From Gleimia hominis (lineage in GTDB: Bacteria > Actinomycetota > Actinomycetes > Actinomycetales > Actinomycetaceae): a stretch of 64,000 nt of DNA. The notes below the pieces were generated by a model, which was not told the origin of the DNA, ran no database searches, and saw only the letters and a list, made by a program, of their open reading frames with translations. This document shows, one piece after another, positions 41,423-50,810 of the stretch. Position 1 is the first letter of the stretch; every line of letters begins with the position of its first letter. The stretch is taken from contig NZ_JASXSX010000001.1 of NCBI RefSeq assembly GCF_032085515.1, forward strand, positions 1,364,001 through 1,428,000, read 5' to 3'. The translations under genes and the position numbers were made by a program.

Positions 41423-41950
41423 GTGGTTTTGCGGAGCACTTTGACGGTGAGCCCGATTGGGGACTTGATCTTGTCGGCGCGTTCAGATGAGCTAGTTGCG
41501 TGTCAGTTTGCGGATCATACCCGCACGGATAACCCCTACGTCGGGGTGTGGGTGTCCCCGGCAGATTCCGTTTTGTCGAATGCGGCTGAAGAGTTGGCGG
41601 CTTATTTTGAGGGCGAGCTGCGCACCTTCGCGGTGCCTCATAATGTGAGTGGCCCAGCTTTTAGTGAGCGCGTGTGGCGGGCTTTAGAAGCGATTCCGTA
41701 TGGGGAAACGGTTTCGTATGGGGATATTGCTCGTAAGCTCGGTAAGCCGGGTGCTGCGCGGGCAGTTGGATCAGCTGTGGGACGTAACCCCCTGTGCATC
41801 GTGTTGCCGTGCCACCGGGTGATTGGAGCGGACGGGTCCATCACGGGATTCACCGGTGGGGTGGAACGCAAACGCGCCCTCTTGCAGCTTGAGTACCGGG
41901 CTACGCACGCGCCCCACACGCGTTCCGCCGATCTGCTGTCTGGCCTCTGA
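41423..41950 (+). CDS. ogt: Methylated-DNA-[protein]-cysteine S-methyltransferase
   Basis: This 175-residue suicide repair protein removes alkyl groups from O6 of guanine. It has the helix-turn-helix segment PYGETVSYGDIARKLGKPGAARAVGSAVGRNP with the Arg finger, and the active-site motif IVLPCHRVIG with Cys130. No Ada-type N-terminal domain is present. GTG 41423 follows GAGGAGTAG. It adds direct reversal to the excision repair genes around it. Confidence 0.95.
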   Translation: MVLRSTLTVSPIGDLILSARSDELVACQFADHTRTDNPYVGVWVSPADSVLSNAAEELAAYFEGELRTFAVPHNVSGPAFSERVWRALEAIPYGETVSYGDIARKLGKPGAARAVGSAVGRNPLCIVLPCHRVIGADGSITGFTGGVERKRALLQLEYRATHAPHTRSADLLSGL

Positions 41951-41970
41951 CCGGGCGTGGTGCGAGCGGC

Positions 41971-42834
41971 CTAACGACGGTGGTTTAAGATCCACTTCAT
42001 TACTTTGAGCACCCCCGTGTCCGCGTGATGCTCGGCAACGTAGCGGGCGTGTGGAAACACGTTCTCGTGTGCGTTCGCCATCGCAAAAGAAAATCCGCAC
42101 GCGTCCAACAGTTCGTTGTCGTTCTCGTAATCACCAAACCCGATGGTTTCGTCGTGGCTGATCCCCAGTTCGGCTTGCAGAGTGCGCACGGCAACGCCCT
42201 TGTTTGACCCCAGGGGCATGAAATCTAACCAGTGGTCAGCTGCCCGCACGATTTGCAGCTGGTCCTTGAACGGTGCCAGCCGGGCGTACGAACCCGTGTC
42301 CGGGTGGCCGAAGTCGTACAGCGCCATTTTTGTGCATGGGGACGCGCCTGCCTCATGCAAATCACCAATCTGGTTGGTACGCACGTTGTAGTACAGCACC
42401 TGGTCCAAGAACGGCTGGTCAGTGCGTTCAACGTACGCACCTTCGGGAGTGGAAAGCAGCAGGCCCACGTCATAGTTTTCTGCACGCAGTTGCCGGACCG
42501 CGTCAATCAGCGCATGCACCAGATCGGGTTCGAACACGACGGTAGGTTCGCCGTGGCCATCGCGGCGGATCATCCCACCGTTTTCGCCAATCAGCGTCAT
42601 CCCCGGGTGGTGTGAGTCGAACATGCGGGCAAGCGTGTACTGCTGCCGCCCCGACACAGGCACAAATGTAATCCCAGCGTCATCCAGCTCGTCCAGCAGG
42701 TCCCAGATGCCAGGCGGAAAATCTCCGCCGGGCAGCAAAAGCGTGCCGTCCATGTCCACTACCGCGAGGCGTACGCGCGATAGTGCCCGCTGGGTTTGTT
42801 CTGGAAGTGCATTCAGGTTCGTAACGTTGCGCAT
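41971..42834 (-). CDS. HAD-superfamily Cof-type phosphatase
   Basis: This 287-residue protein has the Cof/SPP layout: motif I VVDMDGTLLLPGG, motif II VPVSGRQQYTL, a C2-type cap (about residues 85-185), then GSNKGVAVRTLQAELGI and the motif IV GFGDYENDNELLDACGFSFAMANAHE. Such enzymes dephosphorylate sugar phosphates or flavin and nucleotide intermediates; substrate unknown. ATG 42834 is the first Met; GTG 42870, only 6 bp after the glnA stop, is an alternative. It is downstream of and probably co-transcribed with glnA. Confidence 0.86.
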   Translation of the reverse strand: MRNVTNLNALPEQTQRALSRVRLAVVDMDGTLLLPGGDFPPGIWDLLDELDDAGITFVPVSGRQQYTLARMFDSHHPGMTLIGENGGMIRRDGHGEPTVVFEPDLVHALIDAVRQLRAENYDVGLLLSTPEGAYVERTDQPFLDQVLYYNVRTNQIGDLHEAGASPCTKMALYDFGHPDTGSYARLAPFKDQLQIVRAADHWLDFMPLGSNKGVAVRTLQAELGISHDETIGFGDYENDNELLDACGFSFAMANAHENVFPHARYVAEHHADTGVLKVMKWILNHRR

Positions 42835-42876
42835 ACCTTCGAGTATGCCTGTTTGTGAACCGGTAAGCACCCTCGG

Positions 42877-44304
42877 CTACAGGTTGTAATACAGTTCGAA
42901 CTCGTACGGATGCGGGTAGGCGCGCATCGGCGCGATTTCTTGCTCGCGCTTGTACCGAATCCACGTTTCCACCAGGTCTTGGGTGAACACATCACCGTCG
43001 AGCAAAAACTCGTGGTCTTCCTCGAGGGCGTCCAACGCGGCCTCCAGTGACGCCGGTAGTTTTTCGATGTCGTGATATTCCTCAGGGGGCAGCTCGTAGA
43101 GGTCCTTATCGATAGGTTCGCGTGGTTCGATCCGGTTGCGGATCCCATCTATTCCCGCCATGAGGCACGCGGCAAACGCCAGGTACGGGTTCGCGGTGGG
43201 GTCGGGCACGCGATACTCCACGCGTTTGGCTTTCGGCGACGTGCCGGTAACTGGAATGCGGATGCACGCCGACCGGTTCCGCGCGGAATACACGAGGTTC
43301 ACGGGCGCCTCAAAACCGGGAACTAGCCGCCTAAAAGAGTTAATTGACGGGTTCGTGAACGCCAGCAACGCCGGAGCGTGGGCAAGCAGTCCGCCAATAA
43401 ACCAGCGGGCCGTGTCCGACAACTGCCCGTACCCATTTGCGTCGTAAAACAGGGGTTCCCCGTCTTGCCACAGGGAGAAGTGGCAGTGCATCCCCGAACC
43501 GTTGTCGCCAAACAGGGGTTTAGGCATGAACGTGGCGGTCTGGTTGAACTCGTGCGTGCGGTTCTTCACAACGTATTTGAACTTCAACAAATCATCAGCA
43601 GCGGTACGGAGGGAATCGAACCGGTAGTTAATCTCATGCTGCCCACCGGAACCACATTCGTGGTGCCCGCGTTCCACCTGCAAACCCACTTGCGCCAGTG
43701 TGGACGCGATCGAGTCACGCAGCTCCGCCTTATCATCGGCCGGACCCACGGGCGTGTACCCACCTTTGCGGCCAATCGTGTGCGCGAGGTTCGGATGCTC
43801 CCGCGTACCTTTTCGCCCCGAGTTCCAATATCCCTCATCGGAATCAATAAAGAAGGACGTGTCGTGCGGCTGGGTTTGATACGAAACGGTGTCGAATACG
43901 TAAAACTCCGCTTCCGCACCCACGTAGCACGTGTCCGCAATCCCGGTTGAACGCAGATATGCTTCCGCTTTTGCGGCTACCTGCCGTGGGTCGCGCGAGA
44001 ATGGTTCGTCCGTGAACGGATCCACAATCGAAAACAGGATCACGAGCGTCGGATGCGTGCGGAATGGGTCCACGTACGCGGAAGTGACGTCCGGAATTAG
44101 CTTCATGTCGGACTCGTGAATTTGGGTGAACCCGCGGATTGAAGAGCCGTCGAACATAACGCCTGCTTCCAGAACGTCTGCTAGCTGGTCGGCTGGAACA
44201 GTGAAGTGCTGCTGCACCCCCACTAGGTCGCAGAAACGAATATCAATAAACTCGATGCTGTGTTCTTCCACATATGTCAGCGCTTGCTCTGACGATTCGA
44301 ACAT
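42877..44304 (-). CDS. glnA: Glutamine synthetase type I
   Basis: This 475-residue enzyme makes glutamine from glutamate and ammonia with ATP. It has GVMFDGSSIRGF, the catalytic latch and metal sites in AEAEFYVFD and ERGHHECGSGGQHEINYRFD, the GxH loop MPKPLFGDNGSGMHCHFSLW, and NPSINSFRRLVPGFEAPVNLVYSARNRSACIRIP. DLYELPPEE with Tyr403 is the adenylylation site, so control by GlnE is expected. ATG 44304 follows GGAAGGCAGTTTC; an upstream start at 44331 is less likely. It is divergent from uvrC. Confidence 0.97.
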   Translation of the reverse strand: MFESSEQALTYVEEHSIEFIDIRFCDLVGVQQHFTVPADQLADVLEAGVMFDGSSIRGFTQIHESDMKLIPDVTSAYVDPFRTHPTLVILFSIVDPFTDEPFSRDPRQVAAKAEAYLRSTGIADTCYVGAEAEFYVFDTVSYQTQPHDTSFFIDSDEGYWNSGRKGTREHPNLAHTIGRKGGYTPVGPADDKAELRDSIASTLAQVGLQVERGHHECGSGGQHEINYRFDSLRTAADDLLKFKYVVKNRTHEFNQTATFMPKPLFGDNGSGMHCHFSLWQDGEPLFYDANGYGQLSDTARWFIGGLLAHAPALLAFTNPSINSFRRLVPGFEAPVNLVYSARNRSACIRIPVTGTSPKAKRVEYRVPDPTANPYLAFAACLMAGIDGIRNRIEPREPIDKDLYELPPEEYHDIEKLPASLEAALDALEEDHEFLLDGDVFTQDLVETWIRYKREQEIAPMRAYPHPYEFELYYNL

Positions 44305-44408
44305 GAAACTGCCTTCCGTAATGCGTTTCAAAACTCAATGCTCATAAAATACCACGTCCGTTTTTCTGCGCGCACACGCGGTCAACAACCGGTTTGAATG
44401 GCTCCTAC

Positions 44409-44436
44409 TTGCCAGTTTCGCGCTGCCTAATACACT
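44409..44436 (+). promoter_or_regulatory. uvrC promoter, predicting a leaderless transcript
   Basis: TTGCCA and TACACT are separated by 16 bp. The -10 ends 6 nt before GTG 44443, so transcription should start at the start codon. Confidence 0.6.
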
Positions 44437-44442
44437 TAGGGC

Positions 44443-46452
44443 GTGGCTGATCCTTCTACCTATGCGCCTGCGCGCTCGCAGATCCCTACGGACCCGGGCG
44501 TGTATCGTTTCCGCGACCGGCAGGGCCGCGTGATTTACGTGGGGAAGGCGAAGAATCTGCGTAACCGCTTGTCGTCTTATTTCAACGACGTGGAACATCT
44601 GCATCCGCGCACCCACCGGATGGTCACGACCGCCAGTTCTGTTCAGTGGACGGTCGTTAAAAATGAGGTGGAGGCCCTCACGCTGGAGTACTCGTGGATT
44701 AAACAGTACTCCCCGCGGTTCAACATCATTTTCCGCGACGACAAGTCTTACCCCTACCTGGCGGTTTCAATGGGGGAGGAGATTCCCCGCATGCAGGTGA
44801 TGAGGGGGGCGCGTAAACCCGGTACCCGGTATTTTGGCCCGTACTCGCAGGTGTACGCGCTGCACAAGACTGTGGACCAGCTACAGAGCGTGTTCCCGGT
44901 GCGCACGTGCAGTGCGGGGGTGCTGCGCCGGGCACAAGCATCGGGGCGGCCGTGTCTATTGGGGGATATCGACCGGTGCAGTGCCCCCTGCGTGGGGCGG
45001 ATTTCGCTCGAGGAGCACCGCGCTATGGCGGAGGAGATCTGCCGGTTCATGGCCGGTAAGGTGGGGCCGTTTATTCGCGCGCGCAAGGAGGAGATGCGCG
45101 AGGCAGCGGACGCGTTAGATTTTGAACGGGCCGCACGGCTGCGCGACGACATTAAAGCCTTGGAGCAGATTCAAGAGCAGAACGTGGTGGTGTTGAACGA
45201 CGGTACGGATGCGGACTTCTTCGCGCTCGTGTCGGACGAGCTGGAATCCGCGGTGCAGGTGTTTCACGTGCGGGGAGGCCGGATTCGGGGTGCGCGCGCG
45301 TGGGTGATCGATCGTGAAGAAAACGTGGATGACGCGGAGCTGATGGAACGTCTGCTGCAGCAAGCGTACGCGGACGTCGATCAGGATCCGACAGCGCGGC
45401 AGCGAGAAGCAGCGGTATCGGTGGACGACGTGGAACACACGCCTACATCCGCGATTCCAGCTCAGGTCCTCGTGTCCGTGCTGCCCACCAAACAAGCGGT
45501 TATGCAGCGGTGGCTCAGTAAGCAGCGGGGGGCACACGTTGAGCTGCTGAAACCTCAACGGGGGGACAAACGCAAGCTCATGGACACGGTGCGTTCGAAC
45601 GCAAAAGAGACCATGCGGCTACACAAGATGCGTCGCGCTGGAGATCTGACGCAGCGCACGCGGTCTTTAAACGATCTCGTGGACGCGTTGGGACTCGAAG
45701 AAGCTCCCCTGCGGATAGAATGCTATGACATTTCTCATACGCAAGGCAGCTATCCGGTGGGATCCATGGTGGTGTTCGAGGACGGAGCGCCCCGTAAAAA
45801 GGACTATCGGCACTTCATCGTGCGCGGCACGCAAGAGGGCACGCACGACGACACAGCCGCGATGCGCGAAGTGCTGACGCGGCGGTTCAAACGCCTCTTG
45901 GCGGAAGAAGCGGGGATTGAAGGTGAGGACGCGGACGGCGTGCCTTTCGAATCTGGCCCTGTGGATCCCAACACGGGCCTGCCCCGCAGGTTCTCGTACC
46001 GACCCGACCTGGTGGTCGTGGATGGCGGGCTTCCGCAAGTTAATGCGGCGCAGGCCACGCTTGAAGAATTAGGCGTCGACATTCCTGTAATCGGGTTGGC
46101 GAAACGGCTTGAGGAAGTGTGGATCCCGAACGATGAGTATCCAGCGATTTTGCCGCGCACCTCAGAAGGGCTGTACCTACTGCAGTATCTGCGCGATGAG
46201 TCCCACCGATTCGCCATTACCCACCACCGCAAGCGGCGGGGCAAAGCGATGACGAAGTCCGTGCTGGATACGGTGCCGGGCCTGGGGCCGGCGAAGCAGA
46301 AGGCTTTGCTGCGCCACTTCAAATCCGTAAAACGCATCCGCGCCGCCACGCAGGAGCAGCTGCAGGAGGTCAAGGGGATCGGCCCGGAGCTCGCCCGTCA
46401 GATCGATGAGCGCCTAGCGAAAAAACCAGGTTCTGAACCCAAACCGCGGTGA
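44443..46452 (+). CDS. uvrC: UvrABC excinuclease subunit C
   Basis: This 669-residue nuclease makes both incisions in excision repair. Residues about 15-95 are the GIY-YIG domain (PGVYRFRDRQGRVIYVGKAKNLRNRL) for the 3' cut; a cysteine region (RTCSAGV...CLLGDIDRCSAPCVG) follows; the UVR domain is near residues 215-250; the RNase H-like 5' nuclease holds ECYDISHTQGS and VVVDGGLPQV; and a C-terminal (HhH)2 pair (LDTVPGLGPAKQKALLRHF, LQEVKGIGPELARQI) binds DNA. Starts GTG 44443. Followed by rapZ-yvcK-whiA as in most actinobacteria. Confidence 0.97.
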   Translation: MADPSTYAPARSQIPTDPGVYRFRDRQGRVIYVGKAKNLRNRLSSYFNDVEHLHPRTHRMVTTASSVQWTVVKNEVEALTLEYSWIKQYSPRFNIIFRDDKSYPYLAVSMGEEIPRMQVMRGARKPGTRYFGPYSQVYALHKTVDQLQSVFPVRTCSAGVLRRAQASGRPCLLGDIDRCSAPCVGRISLEEHRAMAEEICRFMAGKVGPFIRARKEEMREAADALDFERAARLRDDIKALEQIQEQNVVVLNDGTDADFFALVSDELESAVQVFHVRGGRIRGARAWVIDREENVDDAELMERLLQQAYADVDQDPTARQREAAVSVDDVEHTPTSAIPAQVLVSVLPTKQAVMQRWLSKQRGAHVELLKPQRGDKRKLMDTVRSNAKETMRLHKMRRAGDLTQRTRSLNDLVDALGLEEAPLRIECYDISHTQGSYPVGSMVVFEDGAPRKKDYRHFIVRGTQEGTHDDTAAMREVLTRRFKRLLAEEAGIEGEDADGVPFESGPVDPNTGLPRRFSYRPDLVVVDGGLPQVNAAQATLEELGVDIPVIGLAKRLEEVWIPNDEYPAILPRTSEGLYLLQYLRDESHRFAITHHRKRRGKAMTKSVLDTVPGLGPAKQKALLRHFKSVKRIRAATQEQLQEVKGIGPELARQIDERLAKKPGSEPKPR

Positions 46453-46471
46453 TTTTTGGCACACTTAGACT

Positions 46472-47452
46472 ATGACTTCAAACAACCCTTCCTCCCCATC
46501 TGATCCACAGCGGAAAGAATCTGATTCGAATCCGCCCACGTTCCCGGCGGGCATCCCCCTGCTAGACGAGACTTCCCGGCTTCCGAAGAATCCGGATCCG
46601 GAAATGCTCATAATCACCGGCCAATCGGGAGCTGGCCGCACGCGTGCGGCAATGGCTCTGGAGGACCTGGATTGGTACGTGGTGGACAATCTGCCGCCAA
46701 ACCTGTTGCCAGCACTGGCGGGCATGATGACCGCCGATGGCGGTGGGGTACACCGACTAGGAGCCGTCGTGGACGTGCGCAGCCGAGAGTTTTTTCGCGA
46801 CTTCTCTTCTGTTTTGCACCAGTTGGACGAGGAGAAGATTAATTTTCGACTCATCTATTTAGAATGTGATGAGGCCACGCTGGTGCGCCGATATGAGTCG
46901 AACCGGCGGCCGCACCCACTGCAGGGTGACGGGCGGATTCTCGATGGGATTCGGTTAGAACGCGAGACGCTGGGGCCGGTGCGGCAGATGGCGGACGTGA
47001 TTATCGACACGACGAGCATGAGTGTGCACGACCTGACGCGCCACATGCGGGACGTGGTCGCGGGAGCGGGGGATACACCCCTGAAGCTCACGGTAATGTC
47101 GTTCGGTTTCAAATACGGGATTCCCCTGGATGCCGACCACGTGGTCGACGTGCGGTTTTTGAAAAACCCGTATTGGGTAACGGAGCTGCGCCACCTCACG
47201 GGCCGAGATGAGCCGGTGGCCCGGTATGTGATGGAGCAAGAGGGCGCACGTGATTTCGCCGTGGGGTACGCTAATCTTCTGGCGCCGATGCTGCGAGGGT
47301 ACCTGTCGGAGCTGAAACCGTTTGTAACGATCGCGGTGGGGTGTACGGGCGGTAAACACCGGTCGGTGGCGATGACCGAACTGATTGCGCGCACGCTTCG
47401 GGATTACGATTTTCCCGTGCGGGTGCTCCACCGGGATTTAGGAAGGGAATGA
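46472..47452 (+). CDS. rapZ: RapZ-family nucleotide-binding protein
   Basis: This 326-residue P-loop protein belongs to the RapZ/YvcJ family. In E. coli RapZ guides RNase E to the small RNA GlmZ; the actinobacterial role is less clear. A variable N-terminal extension of about 44 residues precedes LIITGQSGAGRTRAAMALED, where the Walker A ends RT rather than KS/KT (residues 50-57). It continues DNLPPNLLP, RLIYLECDEATLVRRYESNRRPHPL and the C-terminal FKYGIPLDADHVVDVRFLKNPY and GCTGGKHRSVAMTE. It sits between uvrC and yvcK with short spacing, forming a conserved operon. Confidence 0.94.
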   Translation: MTSNNPSSPSDPQRKESDSNPPTFPAGIPLLDETSRLPKNPDPEMLIITGQSGAGRTRAAMALEDLDWYVVDNLPPNLLPALAGMMTADGGGVHRLGAVVDVRSREFFRDFSSVLHQLDEEKINFRLIYLECDEATLVRRYESNRRPHPLQGDGRILDGIRLERETLGPVRQMADVIIDTTSMSVHDLTRHMRDVVAGAGDTPLKLTVMSFGFKYGIPLDADHVVDVRFLKNPYWVTELRHLTGRDEPVARYVMEQEGARDFAVGYANLLAPMLRGYLSELKPFVTIAVGCTGGKHRSVAMTELIARTLRDYDFPVRVLHRDLGRE

Positions 47453-47459
47453 GGCAGTC

Positions 47460-48464
47460 GTGGGGCTTCTAGATGAAGAGGGCTGGCCCAAGCGTGGTGA
47501 AACCGGGGCGCGCGTAGTTGCGTTCGGGGGTGGGCACGGGCTGTCCGCCACGCTGCGGGCACTGCGGCACATTACGCACAACCTCACGGCAGTGGTGACG
47601 GTAGCGGACGACGGCGGGTCGTCGGGCCGGCTGCGCGACGAAATGGACGTGCTTCCACCCGGTGATTTACGCATGGCCCTATCGGCGCTGTGTGACGAGT
47701 CAGAATGGGGCTTAACCTGGCGGGACGTGCTGCAGCACCGGTTTAAGACGGACGGGTCGTTGGATAACCACGCGCTCGGAAACCTCTTGATCGTGGCCCT
47801 GTGGCAGCTGCTGGAGGACCAGGTTTCGGGCTTGGATTGGGTGGCGCGCCTACTGGGTGCGCACGGCCGGGTTCTGCCGATGGCGGCGGTGCCGTTGCAG
47901 ATTGAAGCAGACTTGGATTGTGCCGGGCAAAAACGCACGATCCGCGGGCAGGCGCAGGTTGCGAAGGCCGCGGGAAAAGTTGAGCACATCCGGCTGATTC
48001 CCAACAACCCTCCCGTGGTTCCAGAAGTGCTGGAGGCCATTGAGCAGGCCGATTGGGTGGTGCTCGGCCCGGGCTCTTGGTACACCTCGGTGTTGCCGCA
48101 CCTTTTGGTGTCCGATATTCACGAGGCCCTGGTGCGCACGCCTGCGCGTCGCGCGCTCATTTTGAATCTGTCCACGCAAGTGGGGGAGACGGACGAGATG
48201 TCTTCAGCAGACCACGTGCGTGTCCTCGCTGAGCACGCGCCCGATTTGGCATTGGACGTGATTATTGCCGAACCCGCCGTTGTTGACGATATTGATGAGC
48301 TTGAGGAGGCAGCCCGCAAAGTGGGGGCGCGCCTATTGCTGCGACAAGTGTCGATGGGTGGTAACCGAGCGCTGCATGATCCGCTGCGGTTAGCGGCTGC
48401 ACTGCGGGACGCGTTCGAGGGGGTACTGGGGCAGGTTGGCCACCCGGAAACGTGGCTGGCGTAG
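47460..48464 (+). CDS. yvcK: YvcK/CofD-like gluconeogenesis factor
   Basis: This 334-residue protein belongs to the YvcK family, which binds UDP-sugars and supports cell-wall synthesis and growth on gluconeogenic carbon; in mycobacteria CuvA is the homologue. VVAFGGGHGLSATLRALRHITHNLTAVVTVADDGGSSGRLR is split in function between nucleotide binding and fold core, with HALGNLLI-like NHALGNLLIVAL and VLGPGSWYTSVLPHLLV later. GTG 47460 lies 7 bp after rapZ, after GGAAGGG. Confidence 0.94.
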   Translation: MGLLDEEGWPKRGETGARVVAFGGGHGLSATLRALRHITHNLTAVVTVADDGGSSGRLRDEMDVLPPGDLRMALSALCDESEWGLTWRDVLQHRFKTDGSLDNHALGNLLIVALWQLLEDQVSGLDWVARLLGAHGRVLPMAAVPLQIEADLDCAGQKRTIRGQAQVAKAAGKVEHIRLIPNNPPVVPEVLEAIEQADWVVLGPGSWYTSVLPHLLVSDIHEALVRTPARRALILNLSTQVGETDEMSSADHVRVLAEHAPDLALDVIIAEPAVVDDIDELEEAARKVGARLLLRQVSMGGNRALHDPLRLAAALRDAFEGVLGQVGHPETWLA

Positions 48465-48518
48465 AATAATGTCTTTAGAGCATTCGGAATCGTTGTTAAA
48501 TGAGGGATAAGCACGCCT

Positions 48519-49499
48519 ATGTCGTTGACTGCTGATTTGAAACGCGAAATTGTGACTACGCCGGTTAATAAACCGTCCCAGGTTGCTGCGGAGGTCGCGG
48601 CTACGCTGCGGTTCGCAGGTGGGTTGAACCTGGTTTCGCGTCGCATCGTGATTGAGGCGGAGCTGGATATGGAACTGGCTGCGAAGCGGTTACGAATGTT
48701 TATCCAAAAGCTTTACGACATAGATTCCTCCGTGGTGATTGTGTCCGGTGGGGCGCTGAAGAAGGGGGACCGCTACGTAATTCGGATTGTGGAGTCGGCG
48801 GAGCGGCTGGCGCGGATGAGCGGTCTCATTGATACTCACGGACGGCCAGTGCGCGGCTTACCCCCGCAGATTGTGGCAGCGGGAGACCGAGAGGCACTCG
48901 CAGCCTGGCGAGGGGCATTCCTTGCCCGCGGTTCCTTGATGGAACCCGGCCGGTCCTCATCGATGGAACTGACCTCCCCAGGCCCGGAAGCGGCCCTGGC
49001 AATGGTGGGGGTGGCCCGTCGGCTCGGTGGGCACGGCCGAGTTCGGGAAGTGCGGGATGCACACCGCGTTATTATTCGCGACGCCGAGAGCATAACCAAT
49101 ATCCTCACGGCCCTGGGGGCATATAAGACCTTGAAGACGTGGCAGGAACGACGCGACCGGCGGGTGGCGCGCGGGAGTGCGAACCGACTGGCTAATTTCG
49201 ATGATGCGAACCTGCGTCGTTCCGCGCAGGCGGCAGTGGCCGCTGGTGCCCGAGTGGCGCGCGCCTTTGAAATTTTAGGTGAGGACGTGCCCGAACATTT
49301 GTTACAAGCAGGTAAATTGCGCATTAAGCACAAGCAAGCTTCGTTAGAAGAATTAGGTAAGCTGTCCACCCCACCTTTAACGAAAGATGCGATCGCGGGA
49401 CGTATCCGGCGCCTCCTTGCTATGGCGGATAAATCCGCGCACGAGCAGGGGATAAGCGATACGGAAAGTGCGTTAAAGGACCTCCACATCGAAGAATAA
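48519..49499 (+). CDS. whiA: WhiA, DNA-binding developmental/cell-division regulator
   Basis: This 326-residue protein has a degenerate LAGLIDADG homing-endonuclease-like part (residues about 1-210; GAFLARGSLMEPGRSSSMELTSPGPEAALAMVGVARRLG) and a C-terminal helix-turn-helix (about 225-310; LGKLSTPPLTKDAIAGRIRRLLAMAD). WhiA controls cell-division genes such as ftsZ in Streptomyces and occurs in most Gram-positive bacteria. ATG 48519 follows GAGGGATAAG. It ends the uvrC-rapZ-yvcK-whiA block. Confidence 0.95.
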   Translation: MSLTADLKREIVTTPVNKPSQVAAEVAATLRFAGGLNLVSRRIVIEAELDMELAAKRLRMFIQKLYDIDSSVVIVSGGALKKGDRYVIRIVESAERLARMSGLIDTHGRPVRGLPPQIVAAGDREALAAWRGAFLARGSLMEPGRSSSMELTSPGPEAALAMVGVARRLGGHGRVREVRDAHRVIIRDAESITNILTALGAYKTLKTWQERRDRRVARGSANRLANFDDANLRRSAQAAVAAGARVARAFEILGEDVPEHLLQAGKLRIKHKQASLEELGKLSTPPLTKDAIAGRIRRLLAMADKSAHEQGISDTESALKDLHIEE

Positions 49500-49598
49500 G
49501 AGTGTGATACTTTTCACGCTTTCATTCGTCGTTGGAGAAAATAGGACATGTGGGCCTACTAAAAACTCCAAAACCGTGTAAATTTGTAATTGCTGGAA

Positions 49599-49614
49599 CC
49601 GCAGAACACTGCGG
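49599..49614. promoter_or_regulatory. Inverted repeat upstream of gap
   Basis: CCGCAG-AACA-CTGCGG lies 78 bp before the gap start in the 192-bp whiA-gap gap. It could be an operator or leader hairpin. A small open frame across 49532-49714 overlaps gap and lacks family features. Confidence 0.35.
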
Positions 49615-49691
49615 ACCGGGAGGGAAATTTCAGACCCTTTCGGTTTCAACAGACGACAATGCGCCGCTGATGCGCATTATAGGAGGACATA

Positions 49692-50699
49692 GTGACCATC
49701 CGCGTCGGTATTAACGGCTTCGGTCGTATTGGACGTAACTTCTTCCGTGCCGCCCTCAAGAAGGGCGCTGACATCGAGGTTGTTGGTGTAAACGATCTAA
49801 CTGACAATGAAACCCTGGCTCACCTGCTTCAGTGGGACTCGATCCTGGGTAAGCTCGACCAGGAAGTCTCCTATGACGAGAACTCCATCACCGTTGGTGG
49901 CAAAACCATCAAGACGTTCGAAGAGCGCGATCCCTCCAACATTAACTGGGGAGAGGTTGGCGCCGACATCGTAATCGAGTCCACCGGTCTGTTCACCGAT
50001 GCGACGAAGGCGAAGGCACACATCGATGGTGGAGCCAAGAAGGTCATCATCTCCGCTCCGGCGAAGAACGAAGACGCCACGTTCGTAATGGGTGTTAACC
50101 ACACGGACTACGATCCGGCTAAGCACAACATCATCTCGAACGCATCCTGCACCACGAACTGCCTGGCGCCAATGGCGAAGGTCCTGGACGAAGAGTTCGG
50201 GATTGAGCAGGGTCTGATGACCACGATTCACGCTTACACCGGTGACCAGCGGATCCACGACGCGCCCCACAAGGACCTGCGTCGCGCTCGCGCTGCCGCG
50301 CTGAACATCGTGCCGACCACCACGGGTGCTGCAAAGGCCGTGTCCCTGGTTCTGCCCCAGCTGAAGGGTAAACTGGACGGCTACGCACTGCGCGTACCGG
50401 TTCCCACGGGTTCGGTAACGGACCTCACCTTCACCCCGAAGAAGAGTGGCGTAACCGCGGAAGACGTGAACGCTGCACTGAAGAAGGCTGCTGAAGGCGA
50501 CCTGAAGGGCATTTTGGACTACTCGGAGGGATACCTGGTTTCGACCGATATCACCACCGACCCGCACACGTCGATCATCGACGCACCGCTAACCAAGGTG
50601 ATCGGTGACCAGGTTAAGGTTGTTTCCTGGTACGACAACGAGTGGGGCTACTCAAACGCTCTTGTGAACCTCACGGTTTACGTGGGCGAGCGTCTCTAG
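49692..50699 (+). CDS. gap: Glyceraldehyde-3-phosphate dehydrogenase, type I
   Basis: This 335-residue NAD-dependent enzyme links glyceraldehyde-3-phosphate oxidation to 1,3-bisphosphoglycerate. RVGINGFGRIGRNFFRA is the Rossmann start with Asn34-type VNDL for NAD, SNASCTTNCLAP carries catalytic Cys153, and WYDNEWGYSNALVNL closes the family pattern. GTG 49692 follows TAGGAGGACATA. It is separated from pgk by a strong hairpin, so downstream expression may be partial readthrough or a separate promoter. Confidence 0.97.
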   Translation: MTIRVGINGFGRIGRNFFRAALKKGADIEVVGVNDLTDNETLAHLLQWDSILGKLDQEVSYDENSITVGGKTIKTFEERDPSNINWGEVGADIVIESTGLFTDATKAKAHIDGGAKKVIISAPAKNEDATFVMGVNHTDYDPAKHNIISNASCTTNCLAPMAKVLDEEFGIEQGLMTTIHAYTGDQRIHDAPHKDLRRARAAALNIVPTTTGAAKAVSLVLPQLKGKLDGYALRVPVPTGSVTDLTFTPKKSGVTAEDVNAALKKAAEGDLKGILDYSEGYLVSTDITTDPHTSIIDAPLTKVIGDQVKVVSWYDNEWGYSNALVNLTVYVGERL

Positions 50700-50724
50700 T
50701 AACTGTTTGACGCTTTAAAGCAAT

Positions 50725-50768
50725 GGCGCCCGCACACGATCTTGATGTGTGCGGGCGCCTAATTGTTT
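50725..50768 (+). terminator. Hairpin between gap and pgk
   Basis: Thirteen-bp perfect stem GGCGCCCGCACAC / GTGTGCGGGCGCC with a 9-nt loop, followed by TAATTGTTT. Confidence 0.85.
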
Positions 50769-50810
50769 CCGGCACTGCACTGAGGCAGTAGCTAGAAAAG
50801 GAGAAGATAA

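Noticed and set aside
49532..49714. 60-codon frame before gap
   Set aside because: Overlaps the gap start and ribosome site and shows no protein family; likely leader sequence.
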